From assembly GCA_965277345.1 (NCBI GenBank), contig CBDICI010000003.1, forward strand, positions 248,001 through 312,000: a stretch of 64,000 bases of DNA. Reading direction: 5' to 3'. The notes under the pieces were generated by a model that was given only the letters and a program-made list of their open reading frames with translations, was not told the origin of the DNA and ran no database searches. Made by a program: the position numbers and the translations under genes. Positions 17,501 to 26,009 of the stretch are shown piece after piece; position 1 is the first letter of the stretch, and every line of letters begins with the position of its first letter. Source of the stretch: CAIOYC01 sp965277345 (GTDB lineage: Bacteria > Pseudomonadota > Alphaproteobacteria > Caulobacterales > Caulobacteraceae).

Positions 17501-19805
17501 CCTCACGGGGGCGCGGATCGAAACATCTCGTTCGACACCTTGTGCGCCAGGCGCCGCGGTCGCTCCCTCACGGGGGCGCGGATCGAAACATCGCCGGCGA
17601 CCTCGACGTCTCCGCCGAGACGGTCGCTCCCTCACGGGGGCGCGGATCGAAACTGGTGCACGTAGGGCATGAGCTCGGCCTGCTGCTTGTCGCTCCCTCA
17701 CGGGGGCGCGGATCGAAACGTGCTTGGACCTGTATTCCACCTGGGTCGAGGCGGGTCGCTCCCTCACGGGGGCGCGGATCGAAACGTCTCGGAGAAGAAG
17801 TCGTCCGCATCCGGCAGCAGTCGCTCCCTCACGGGGGCGCGGATCGAAACAGCTCGTCGAACGCCTTGAAAACGCCCATGTGCTGTCGCTCCCTCACGGG
17901 GGCGCGGATCGAAACACCCTGGGCCCGAGCGGGCCTGACACGGCCGGCGGGTCGCTCCCTCACGGGGGCGCGGATCGAAACTGCGCCGATGGACCCGGCG
18001 TGGAGGGCGCCAGGGGTCGCTCCCTCACGGGGGCGCGGATCGAAACGCCTAGAACAAGCCAAGGTGATGGCGTTCCGCGAGTCGCTCCCTCACGGGGGCG
18101 CGGATCGAAACGTTGATCCGGCCGGATGTGGCGTCGAGGATCGGAAGTCGCTCCCTCACGGGGGCGCGGATCGAAACTCCGCCCATTCCATCGACTTGCG
18201 GGTGCCCTCGGGTCGCTCCCTCACGGGGGCGCGGATCGAAACTACCCCGAGCTCCGGCGGCATCGGCAAAAAAGTGTCGCTCCCTCACGGGGGCGCGGAT
18301 CGAAACGCCCGGCCCTCGCGTACAGCGCCAGAACCAGCGGTCGCTCCCTCACGGGGGCGCGGATCGAAACGGCGTCCGAGCGAGGCTGCGACCTCTGGGT
18401 TTTGGTCGCTCCCTCACGGGGGCGCGGATCGAAACCTCGCCGGCGGTGAGGCAGGTGCGGCTGGCGTGGACGTCGCTCCCTCACGGGGGCGCGGATCGAA
18501 ACCCCCAGGCCTGTGTGCTGAAGACCGCCGACCGCGTCGCTCCCTCACGGGGGCGCGGATCGAAACCATCATCCATCCTCCCTCCCCCTCCTCCCTCCTC
18601 GTCGCTCCCTCACGGGGGCGCGGATCGAAACTCCAGGGTGTCGAACCCGGCGTCGAGGCCGAGGAGTCGCTCCCTCACGGGGGCGCGGATCGAAACATGC
18701 TCGATCGCCGCGTCGCCCACCTGAGCGGTGTGTCGCTCCCTCACGGGGGCGCGGATCGAAACAACCTTCTCCTCGACGACGTCCGCAGCGGACGCCGTCG
18801 CTCCCTCACGGGGGCGCGGATCGAAACTCCAGCACCGAGGTGAGGCGGATAATCTCGAACACGTCGCTCCCTCACGGGGGCGCGGATCGAAACAACGGGG
18901 ATCAGGACACCAAGCGCTTAGGAGCTTGTCGCTCCCTCACGGGGGCGCGGATCGAAACGCGAGAGAGGATCGCACTCGGATAAATGTCCTGGTCGCTCCC
19001 TCACGGGGGCGCGGATCGAAACCGGTGCGGCCGAAAATGATCATTCGGTTGTCATGTCGCTCCCTCACGGGGGCGCGGATCGAAACGGCGCCACCGCCGA
19101 ACTCCTAACCGCCATTTCCGCGTCGCTCCCTCACGGGGGCGCGGATCGAAACTTTCCAATCGGGGTGCGCGGTCCAACGTGCGCGCGTCGCTCCCTCACG
19201 GGGGCGCGGATCGAAACACGAAATATATCGAGCATCCCGCCCTGAGCGCCCTGTCGCTCCCTCACGGGGGCGCGGATCGAAACGCGGCCGGGATCGCCAG
19301 CGCGCCCACCGGGCCGAGTCGCTCCCTCACGGGGGCGCGGATCGAAACCTTCTGGGGGCGGCGAGGCTGCGGGTGGTCGAGCGTCGCTCCCTCACGGGGG
19401 CGCGGATCGAAACCGGCAGGGCTGCGCGGAGCCCCGCCGGGGGGGGGGGGTCGCTCCCTCACGGGGGCGCGGATCGAAACCGCACCGACGCCGCCGGCCG
19501 GCCCTTGGCGCGCGGTCGCTCCCTCACGGGGGCGCGGATCGAAACACCCCGCCGCCGACGCGCTTGGTGGTGTAGAACCGTCGCTCCCTCACGGGGGCGC
19601 GGATCGAAACGACGCGATGCCGAGGGCGTTCACCAGGGCGGCGATGTCGCTCCCTCACGGGGGCGCGGATCGAAACGGCGGCATGACGCCAGGCCAGCAG
19701 GCGGCGGAGGTCGCTCCCTCACGGGGGCGCGGATCGAAACAGCGGCGGGGGCCGAAGGTCGCGGCGGACGGCGAGTCGCTCCCTCACGGGGGCGCGGATC
19801 GAAAC
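14551..19805 (+). CRISPR. Type I-C CRISPR array: 81 repeats of 31 bp, 80 spacers of 33-37 bp
   Basis: The repeat begins GTCGCTCCCTCAC, continues GGGGGCGC, and ends GGATCGAAAC. I counted 81 starts from 14551 to 19775, and every copy I read is identical. The repeat folds into a 7-bp hairpin (CGCTCCC/GGGGGCG, loop TCAC) and ends GAAAC, as type I-C repeats do. The leader end is at cas2. At the far end there is no decayed terminal repeat: the last full repeat is followed by only about 13 bases and then an IS6-type end, so the array has been truncated there. Open frames through the array (repeated SLPHGGADRN, VAPSRGRGSK, RSLTGARIET) are artefacts. Confidence 0.99.
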
Positions 19806-19818
19806 TCGTGGGAAAATG

Positions 19819-20637
19819 GGTGCTGTCAGGTTAAGCGCTGCGGTCGCGATTTCGCCTTCGCCATCCGGAACTTCAGGCCGCGACCGTCGCTTCCGTCCAA
19901 GCTTGGTGCGCGCGGGCTCGCAGTGTGCGGCGCCCGGGTCGGGAGATCAGGTGGGGCTGCAGATTGAAGGTGTTGTAGACGGCGGCGTGAGTGGCGAGGA
20001 GACGCTGAGCTGAACCCTGAGATTTGAACTTCTGTTGCTTTCGTTCTCGTCGTCGGATCGGGAGATGGTTGTGTTTAGCTCGGTTGTTCTCGCGCATGCC
20101 GCCGGGCTGGCGACGGTCTAGCATACCGAGATCGCGCAGAGCGGCGCGATACGAAGCGAGCTTGTCGGTGGTGATGGTCTCGGGATGGATGCCCTGGTTC
20201 TTGAGCAATTTCCTGAACAGTTTCATCGCCGCGGCGGTGTTGCGACGCTTCTGGACTTGAACGTCGAGAACTTCGCCTTCGTCATCGACAGCGCGCCAGA
20301 GCCACATGCGTCGGCCGCCAACCCTCACCACCATCTCGTCCAGATGCCAGCGGCCGGTGGGGGAGGGTCGTCGCCGCTTCAGATTTGCGGCGATCACCGG
20401 CCCGAACTTGATCGTCCAGCATCGGATGGTCTCGTAGCTGACGTCGATGCCGCGGTGGGCCAGCAATTCCTCAAGGTCGCGTAGGCTCAACGTGAAGCGG
20501 AAATAGAGCCAGACCGCATAGCGGATTACCTCGGGCGGGAAGCGTTGGCGTTTGAATGAGGTGGCCTGGTCACGATCATCTCCAAAGCCGGCCTGGCGTG
20601 GCTGGCAGAGACAAGTTGGGGTTAGACTGACAGCACG
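19819..20637 (-). mobile_element. IS6-family insertion sequence
   Basis: About 820 bp, the usual IS6 size, bounded by imperfect inverted repeats: GGTGCTGTCAGGTTAA at 19819 and, on the other strand from 20637, CGTGCTGTCAGTCTAA. It carries one DDE transposase gene on the minus strand. No 8-bp target duplication is seen, which fits IS6-mediated deletion or cointegration rather than a simple insertion. One side abuts a truncated CRISPR array, the other a kdpB fragment. Confidence 0.85.
19873..20579 (-). pseudogene. IS6-family DDE transposase, frameshifted near the N-terminus
   Basis: The catalytic core is intact: WHLDEMVVRVGGRRMWLWRAVDDEG (first D), TITTDKLASYRAAL (second D) and GMRENNRAKHNHLPIRRRER (E). 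The conserved N-terminus FKRQRFPPEVIRYAVWLYFRF is open but has no start codon in its own frame. The only good start, ATG at 20579 (MIVTRP), lies in the neighbouring frame, and a one-base change near 20560-20570 would join the two. The gene is therefore probably inactive unless an internal TTG at 20490 is used. IS6 transposases mediate replicative transposition and adjacent deletions. Confidence 0.7.
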
Positions 20638-20727
20638 CCAACCATTCCGTCAGATGCCTCTTTGGTGCAGGCCGGCTCGTCGCGGGCGCAGCGGCTTTGG
20701 CCTCCGCCTTCGCCGCCATCGCGAGAG

Positions 20728-20850
20728 GCCAGCGGTGCGCAGAAGCTCCTGACCCGAAACCTGCTAATTTACAGCCTGGGCGGTGTCGTCGCGCCCTTCG
20801 TCGGCATCAAGATCATCGACCTTCTCGTCACCTCGATCCACCTCGCTTAG
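20728..20850 (+). pseudogene. kdpB: C-terminal remnant of KdpB (potassium-transporting ATPase B subunit)
   Basis: The last 40 or so codons before the stop at 20850 read LLTRNLLIYSLGGVVAPFVGIK and IIDLLVTSIHLA. This is the conserved last transmembrane segment of KdpB. The P-type ATPase domains and all of kdpA are missing, and the IS6 element lies about 90 bp upstream. The next gene overlaps the KdpB stop with its ribosome site (TAGGAG), which preserves the old operon junction. kdpC is also absent downstream. Confidence 0.75.
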
Positions 20851-20862
20851 GAGCAGACCGCC

Positions 20863-21714
20863 GTGTCTCGCCTGAAACTCGCCCTTATCGCCGCCGGCGC
20901 CCTCGCCGTGACCTGGACGCCCTATCTCGCCCGCGCCCAGGCGGCTGCGACGCCGCCCGCCCCGGCGCCGCCCGCCGACCCCGGTCCCACGCCCATCTGC
21001 ACCGACCGGCCGACCAAGTCGAACAACGCCTGCACCGTCGATCCTGGCGCGTTCCAGCTGGAGACCGACCTGTTCAACGGGACCTTCCAGCACCTGAGTG
21101 GCGTGACGACCGACACCTATCTGGTCACTAATCCGACGCTGAAATACGGCGTGGCCAAGAACCTCGATGTGGAGGTGAATATCGCGCCGTATGAGTTCGT
21201 CCGCACCCACGACGCCTCGGGCGACCACACGGTGGGCAGTGTCGGCGACCTCTACCTGCGCCTGAAGTACCTCGCCTTCTCCACCGCCGACGGCAATACC
21301 CAGATCGGGCTGATCCCCTATGTGAAAGCGCCCACCGCGCGCGACACCGTAGGCAACGGCGCCTGGGAAGGCGGGGTGAGCATCCCCATCAACATCAAGC
21401 TCAATGACAAGTGGTCACTGACCTTCTCGCCCGAGTTCGACGCCTTCAAGGACAACGTCGGCGACGGGCGCCACTTCAACACCAGCCAGACCGTCAGCCT
21501 CGGCTACAACCTGCCCGCGGACGTCACGGTGTCCGGCGAAGTGTGGGGCGACTGGAACCTCGATCCCGCCGGCACGATCCGCCAGTATTCGCTCGACTTC
21601 GCGATCACCAAGCTCGTCAACAAGAGCTTACAGATCGATGGCGGCGTGAACTTCGGCCTCAACCATGCGACGCCGGGCGTACAGCTCTACGCCGGCGTCT
21701 CCAAGAAGTGGTGA
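20863..21714 (+). CDS. Predicted outer-membrane beta-barrel transporter (Phenol_MetA_deg-like)
   Basis: A 283-residue protein read from GTG 20863, with TAGGAG 10 bases upstream. A signal peptide (MSRLKLALIAAGALAVTWTPYLARAQA) is followed by a short proline-rich linker, a CTDRPTKSNN motif, and alternating beta strands ending in the C-terminal aromatic (VSKKW) typical of outer-membrane proteins. It was translationally coupled to kdpB, so it probably belonged to the kdp operon. With the pump lost, its role is unclear. The family assignment is by pattern only. Confidence 0.65.
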   Translation: MSRLKLALIAAGALAVTWTPYLARAQAAATPPAPAPPADPGPTPICTDRPTKSNNACTVDPGAFQLETDLFNGTFQHLSGVTTDTYLVTNPTLKYGVAKNLDVEVNIAPYEFVRTHDASGDHTVGSVGDLYLRLKYLAFSTADGNTQIGLIPYVKAPTARDTVGNGAWEGGVSIPINIKLNDKWSLTFSPEFDAFKDNVGDGRHFNTSQTVSLGYNLPADVTVSGEVWGDWNLDPAGTIRQYSLDFAITKLVNKSLQIDGGVNFGLNHATPGVQLYAGVSKKW

Positions 21715-21897
21715 TCCACCCATTAACGCGCTCAAGATCGTCCGCCCTGCGCGCTCCATGGGGTCCCGGTCAGTTGCAAGATTTCGCCACTCATCAACCC
21801 GCCGCGCCGGGTCAGCCAGCGCCATCCATCGTGCGATGCGTGCGTAGCGCCAAGTCATTATACGCCGTCAGTCCGGCCGCGGCTTACGTTATTCGGC

Positions 21898-22602
21898 CTA
21901 AGGCGTGGTTATTGATCGGAACAGTTCGTAGGGCCGGCCGTGGGCTTCGATATCGTCGCGGTTCATGCAGAAGCCTGTGTGGTCGTCGGTTATCAGGGTT
22001 CCAAGCTGGCTGGCGTGGCAGGCGATGGCGGCGGTCTTTCGTTCGAGTGCGGCTTCGATGGAAAGCCGCAGCGTGTCCGGCTTCGATAACCAGTCTCGGA
22101 CCATGGGCGCACGGATGGGATAGCGCCACAGGGACGCGCCGAGCCTGGTGGCGGCCCTCGCCGACGCCTCGTAAACCCGGCGGTGGTCGGGATGGGGATC
22201 GTCCGCGGACGTGGCGAACAGGGTCTGCACGTCGCGGTGCGCCAGGGCCGCGACGATGGCGTGTTCCAGCGCCTCGACGCTGAGTTCGCCAAGGCGGCCG
22301 TCCGGGAAGCCCAGCGTGACGATGGCGGCTTCGTCAAGGCCGAGCACGCTCAGGCCGGACCTCAATTCCCGGTTACGGAGTCGAACGATGCCGTCCCTCG
22401 AGAACTGGGTCGAATAGGGATGCGATCCGCCGCCGTCGGTGACCACCACCACCGTCACCGCACGACCGGCGTCGCGCGCCAGAGCGATCAGGCCGCCGCA
22501 GCCGAGCGCCTCATCATCGGGATGCGGGGCGATGACGGCGATCCCGCCCGCGGGCGCCAGGGGGTCCAGCGTTCGGCTTGGGGTATGGACCGACTGCATC
22601 AT
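21898..22602 (-). CDS. PIG-L family N-acetylglucosamine-type deacetylase
   Basis: A 234-residue protein (start ATG 22602; a GTG at 22662 is the alternative). The zinc site is visible as PHPDDEALGCGG and DDPHPDHRR, the two hallmark motifs of the LmbE/PIG-L fold, which removes acetyl groups from N-acetylated sugars or similar substrates. It is divergent from a glycosyltransferase and near a methyltransferase and an acyl-CoA dehydrogenase. The set looks like a small pathway for a modified glycoconjugate or secondary metabolite; the substrate is unknown. Confidence 0.85.
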   Translation of the reverse strand: MMQSVHTPSRTLDPLAPAGGIAVIAPHPDDEALGCGGLIALARDAGRAVTVVVVTDGGGSHPYSTQFSRDGIVRLRNRELRSGLSVLGLDEAAIVTLGFPDGRLGELSVEALEHAIVAALAHRDVQTLFATSADDPHPDHRRVYEASARAATRLGASLWRYPIRAPMVRDWLSKPDTLRLSIEAALERKTAAIACHASQLGTLITDDHTGFCMNRDDIEAHGRPYELFRSITTP

Positions 22603-22676
22603 GGTGTACGCCCCAGGGGTTCGCCCCGGAACTCGCGACAAGGGTAGGTGTTCCCAAGCCACATGCAGGGCGGCTC

Positions 22677-23840
22677 ATGCAGTCAACTTCGGTCATCCAA
22701 CATTTTGAAACCGCGATCTGCATTCCCGCCAGAAACGAATCCGGAAGGATCGGCGCTTGTCTCGACGCTATTTCCGCACAATGCGACCCGAGAGGCCAAC
22801 CGCTCGACTTAACCTATGTTACCATTTTCGTGTTGGTCAACAATTGCACGGACAACACGTCTGAACTTCTCCAGGTCTGGCGTCAAAGCCATCCGCTGAA
22901 CGTACGCCAGCGCGATGTCGTCCTTCCCATCAAGCAGGCCCATGCCGGCGGCGCGCGACGGTCCGTGATGGACTGGGCCGCGTCCAGCCTGAACGGTCGC
23001 CAAGCTCTGATCTGCAGCACCGACGCCGATAGCCGGGTATCGCCGACCTGGCTGCACGATCTTTGGTCGGCGTTCGCGACCGGGGTCGACGCCGTCGCCG
23101 GCGTCGTCGAATTCGATCCCCTGGAAGCGGCCTCCGGGCATCTTCCATCGACGCGCCGGCTCGAAGACCGCTACGCCGCGCTGCAGGCGGAGGTCGCCGC
23201 CTGCCTCGATCCGGAGCCACACAATCCTTGGCCGAACCATCTGTGGGCCTGGGGGGCCAACTTCGCCGTGACATCAGGCGCCTATAGAGCCGTGGGGGGC
23301 CTGCCGCCGCATCCTCTGGCGGAAGACCGCGCCTTCGCGGCGGCGCTTCGCCGCCGGGACCTGAAGGTCCGTCACGCCCCGAACGTGAAGGTGGTCACCT
23401 CCTGTCGTGAGCAGGGTCGGGCGCCGGGCGGCCTGGCGGACCTGATTCATGCCTATCGCACGGACCCGCAATACCCGTGCGACGCTGAACTCGAGCCCAT
23501 TCTGATCGCCGCGACACGCGCCAGGCTGCGGCGAACGCTTCGCTCGTTGGGGTCCGATGCCCGCCGGACGGCCGCCATGGCCGACGACTTCCAGCTGGAC
23601 CCCGCGATCTTGCAGAGGGCGCTGAAATCACCGTATTTCGGTGAGCGTTGGGCGATGATCGAGCGCGTAAGTCCTCGCCTCGCCCGGCATCGGCTATTGC
23701 CCCACGCCCTTCCCCTCGAAATCGCCCGCGCGGAAAGTTTGCTGGACCACCTCAATCCGGCCCGCGCAGAAGATCCAGGCGATAGCGATCGCCTCGCGCC
23801 TGCTGGACTATGGTCAGCCTGCGCCCTGTCCGCCGGATGA
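22677..23840 (+). CDS. Family 2 glycosyltransferase
   Basis: A 387-residue GT-A fold enzyme. The N-terminus has the nucleotide-sugar motif ICIPARNESGRIGACLDA. The metal-binding DxD appears as CSTDADSRVSP, followed by a late W-rich region. No membrane segments are seen. The ATG at 22677 is the first Met before the fold. Its 3' end overlaps the convergent methyltransferase gene by 89 bp (23752-23840), which is unusual. Donor and acceptor are unknown. Confidence 0.85.
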   Translation: MQSTSVIQHFETAICIPARNESGRIGACLDAISAQCDPRGQPLDLTYVTIFVLVNNCTDNTSELLQVWRQSHPLNVRQRDVVLPIKQAHAGGARRSVMDWAASSLNGRQALICSTDADSRVSPTWLHDLWSAFATGVDAVAGVVEFDPLEAASGHLPSTRRLEDRYAALQAEVAACLDPEPHNPWPNHLWAWGANFAVTSGAYRAVGGLPPHPLAEDRAFAAALRRRDLKVRHAPNVKVVTSCREQGRAPGGLADLIHAYRTDPQYPCDAELEPILIAATRARLRRTLRSLGSDARRTAAMADDFQLDPAILQRALKSPYFGERWAMIERVSPRLARHRLLPHALPLEIARAESLLDHLNPARAEDPGDSDRLAPAGLWSACALSAG

Positions 23841-24336
23841 AGCCCTCGGACGCGGCGTCGCCGGTGAGGGGATAGTCGGTCTCCCCCAGCCAGTGGACGA
23901 GGAGGACGTCTCCGCCAGGCGTCAGGCGCGACAGGACGGTGTCGGTAGCGCGCTCCAGGTCGCCTGGGCCGAGATAGTACAGCACTTCGGACAGCACGAT
24001 CAGGTCGAACGGCCCGGAAGGAAGATCATCGGGCAGACCGGCCAGCGCGAACGTCACATTGGCCGGCCGGCGGTCACGATGGATGGCGATATCGAGGGCG
24101 CGAGCCGAGATATCCACGGCCAACACGCGATCCGCCTCGTTGGCTATGCGCCGGGTCAGCACGCCGATCGAACAGCCGACTTCCAGGGCGCACCGATAAC
24201 GCCGGCCGCCAAGGGCGTCGATGGAGTGGGCGTACTTGGCCGCCTCGTAGGCGCTGGTCTCGAAGTCCCAAGGGTCCGGATTCTCCTGATAGAGGGCGTC
24301 GAAATAGCCCGCGTCCAGGGTTTTCGCCGGGTTCAT
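23752..24336 (-). CDS. SAM-dependent methyltransferase (NodS-like)
   Basis: A 194-residue class I methyltransferase. It begins MNPAKTLDAGYFDALYQENPDPW, the typical NodS/UbiE-like start, and has the SAM motif I ALEVGCSIGVLT and an acidic motif II VLAVDIS. NodS-type enzymes N-methylate sugars after deacetylation, which fits the PIG-L deacetylase in the cluster. The start is ATG 24336, which overlaps the acyl-CoA dehydrogenase stop by 4 bp (coupled), and the 3' end overlaps the glycosyltransferase. Confidence 0.85.
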   Translation of the reverse strand: MNPAKTLDAGYFDALYQENPDPWDFETSAYEAAKYAHSIDALGGRRYRCALEVGCSIGVLTRRIANEADRVLAVDISARALDIAIHRDRRPANVTFALAGLPDDLPSGPFDLIVLSEVLYYLGPGDLERATDTVLSRLTPGGDVLLVHWLGETDYPLTGDAASEGFIRRTGRRLTIVQQARGDRYRLDLLRGPD

Positions 24337-25433
24337 CGACCGAGCGCCCACGCGCCGATCCCCTCCAGCACCGTGTCGGGGAAAGGCTGGCGCAAATAGG
24401 TGGCGAGGTCGCGCACCAGCCGCTCGATGCGTTCGGCCTCGGCGAAGGCCATCAGACCGAGGGCGCGCTCGGCGAGTTCGATGACCTCGAGCGAGGAGCG
24501 CTCGACCACCAGTCGGGCCATGCCGGCATAGGCGTCGGCCTTGGCCGCATCGCCGTCTTCCCCTTCGACAAGATAGGGGCTTTCGACAAGGCGCGCGGCA
24601 CGGCGGGTGATCAGACGGGCCGTCTCGACCGCCATCTCCATCCGGCCGATCCTCGCTTTCTGGTGCGGGTCGGAGGCGCGACCACGGGCCTGCACGCCCT
24701 GGCGCGCCAACCGCGCGATCTCCTCCAGCGCGCCGAACTGCACGGCGGCGAATCGCCAGGCGCCGCCCCGAAAGCCGGGGGAGCGATAATAGTCGCCGGG
24801 CGCTCCGATAATCTCATCATCCTCTACGCGGACACCGTCGAGATGGACTGTACCCGTCGCCGTCGTCCTCATCCCCCGCATCCGCCAGCCGGAGAGGTCA
24901 TAGGGCGCGCTCTTCGCCGCTTTCGGCGTCGTCATGAGAATTTCTCCCGCGGCATTGCGCGCGGTGATCAGGGGGCGATCGATCAAGCCGACGCCTGAGG
25001 CGTAGATTTTGGACCCGCGCAGGCTTGATGAGCGGTGTTCGTAGGTGACGCCGGGCGGGGTTTCCGCATTCCATACGCCCATCAGCGCGCCGTTCGACAC
25101 GGCGTCTGCCGCTTCGTGTTGTTGGGCGGCAGGTCCGAACGTGAAGACGAGTTTGATCGCGTTGACGTGTCCCTCGAACAGGCGGCCGGCGGAAAGGCTG
25201 GCGGCGCCGATCCGGCGAAGGACGTCATAGAGGTCATCGGTCCGGCCCGGATCGGTGGCCAGACCGTAGCCCCAGGGCGGCGGCAGGACGTCGTGAAAAA
25301 GGCCCGCCTCGCGAAGCGGCGCAATCAGGGCGGCCGGATCGGCGTCGCTGCTGTCGTGCAGGGCGCCGTCCCGCGCCAGGCGTGCGAGGGCCTTGTCGAA
25401 TGGCCGCACGTCGTCTTCGTCGCATTCGTCCAC
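24333..25433 (-). CDS. Acyl-CoA dehydrogenase family protein
   Basis: A 366-residue flavoenzyme-like protein with the acyl-CoA dehydrogenase order: N-terminal helices (ALIAPLREAGLFHDV), the middle beta domain (MGVWNAETPPGVTY, SGWRMRGMRTTATGTVHLDGV), and C-terminal helices (ERALGLMAFAEAERIERLVRDL). It is first in a two-gene unit with the methyltransferase. Members near glycosyl and methyl transferases may act on unusual acyl or amino substrates. The catalytic base is not obvious, so the reaction is uncertain. Confidence 0.75.
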   Translation of the reverse strand: MDECDEDDVRPFDKALARLARDGALHDSSDADPAALIAPLREAGLFHDVLPPPWGYGLATDPGRTDDLYDVLRRIGAASLSAGRLFEGHVNAIKLVFTFGPAAQQHEAADAVSNGALMGVWNAETPPGVTYEHRSSSLRGSKIYASGVGLIDRPLITARNAAGEILMTTPKAAKSAPYDLSGWRMRGMRTTATGTVHLDGVRVEDDEIIGAPGDYYRSPGFRGGAWRFAAVQFGALEEIARLARQGVQARGRASDPHQKARIGRMEMAVETARLITRRAARLVESPYLVEGEDGDAAKADAYAGMARLVVERSSLEVIELAERALGLMAFAEAERIERLVRDLATYLRQPFPDTVLEGIGAWALGR

Positions 25434-25562
25434 GGAAGGGCCACTCCAGCGCCCTGACTCAACGCGACCTCCTGCCGATCGTTCAAAGGGGCCGCCTGGC
25501 GCGGCGGCTCGGTGCAGGGCGCCGCCGACCGGCCGGCAAAAGGTCTCTTTACGGTATGGTGT

Positions 25563-25583
25563 TGTAGTGATACATATCAGTAG
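25563..25583. promoter_or_regulatory. Probable GntR (YtrA-type) operator
   Basis: A perfect dyad TGATA-CA-TATCA at 25568-25579, flanked on both sides by GTAG. It lies about 40 bp before the start of the GntR gene. YtrA-type repressors bind such sites and control themselves and the ABC genes downstream. The role is inferred. Confidence 0.5.
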
Positions 25584-25621
25584 TAGTGCCCTGTTTGACC
25601 GTGAAAGGTGCGTTCGGCGCG

Positions 25622-26005
25622 ATGGATTCGGAGTGGAATGACGGCCAGCCGATCTATCGCCAGCTGCGCGACCGCGTCGTGGCGATGATCCTGGACGCCG
25701 TCTTGCAGGACGGCGAGCCCCTGCCGTCGGTCCGCAGCGTCGCTGCAGAGTGCCGGGTCAATCACCTGACCGTGCTGAAAGGCTACCAGCAGCTTGTCGA
25801 TGAGCAGTTGGTGGAGAAGCGGCGCGGTCTTGGCCTGTTCGTGAAGCCTGGAGCGCGAGAGATGCTGCTCCGCGGCGAGCGACAAAGATTTCTCTCGGAT
25901 CAATGGCCGCCCATCGCGGCCACCATCCGGCGGCTTGGCCTGACACCCGAAGAGCTCGCCGCGGCCACCGCCCCAACCTCCGACATCGGCCGGCAGAAGG
26001 ACTGA
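25622..26005 (+). CDS. GntR family regulator (YtrA subfamily)
   Basis: A 127-residue protein, which is short for GntR because the YtrA group has only the winged helix and a small tail. The motif QPIYRQLRDRVVAMILDAVLQDG is followed by LPSVRSVAAECRVNHLTVLKGYQQL. I chose ATG 25622 over the upstream GTG 25586, because the latter would place the start inside the operator. It is the first gene of an operon with an ABC ATPase and permease and probably represses it until an envelope-active compound appears. Confidence 0.88.
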   Translation: MDSEWNDGQPIYRQLRDRVVAMILDAVLQDGEPLPSVRSVAAECRVNHLTVLKGYQQLVDEQLVEKRRGLGLFVKPGAREMLLRGERQRFLSDQWPPIAATIRRLGLTPEELAAATAPTSDIGRQKD

Positions 26006-26009
26006 TCCC

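Noticed and set aside
16960..18843. Long open frame (627 codons) and many shorter ones through the CRISPR array
   Set aside because: They consist of the repeat read in three frames (SLPHGGADRN, VAPSRGRGSK, RSLTGARIET) with spacer-encoded filler. They arise because the repeat has no stop codon.
21628..21858. 76-codon minus-strand frame (MTWRYARIARWMALAD)
   Set aside because: It overlaps the 3' end of the outer-membrane protein gene and has no ribosome site or family. It looks partly protein-like but is not supported.
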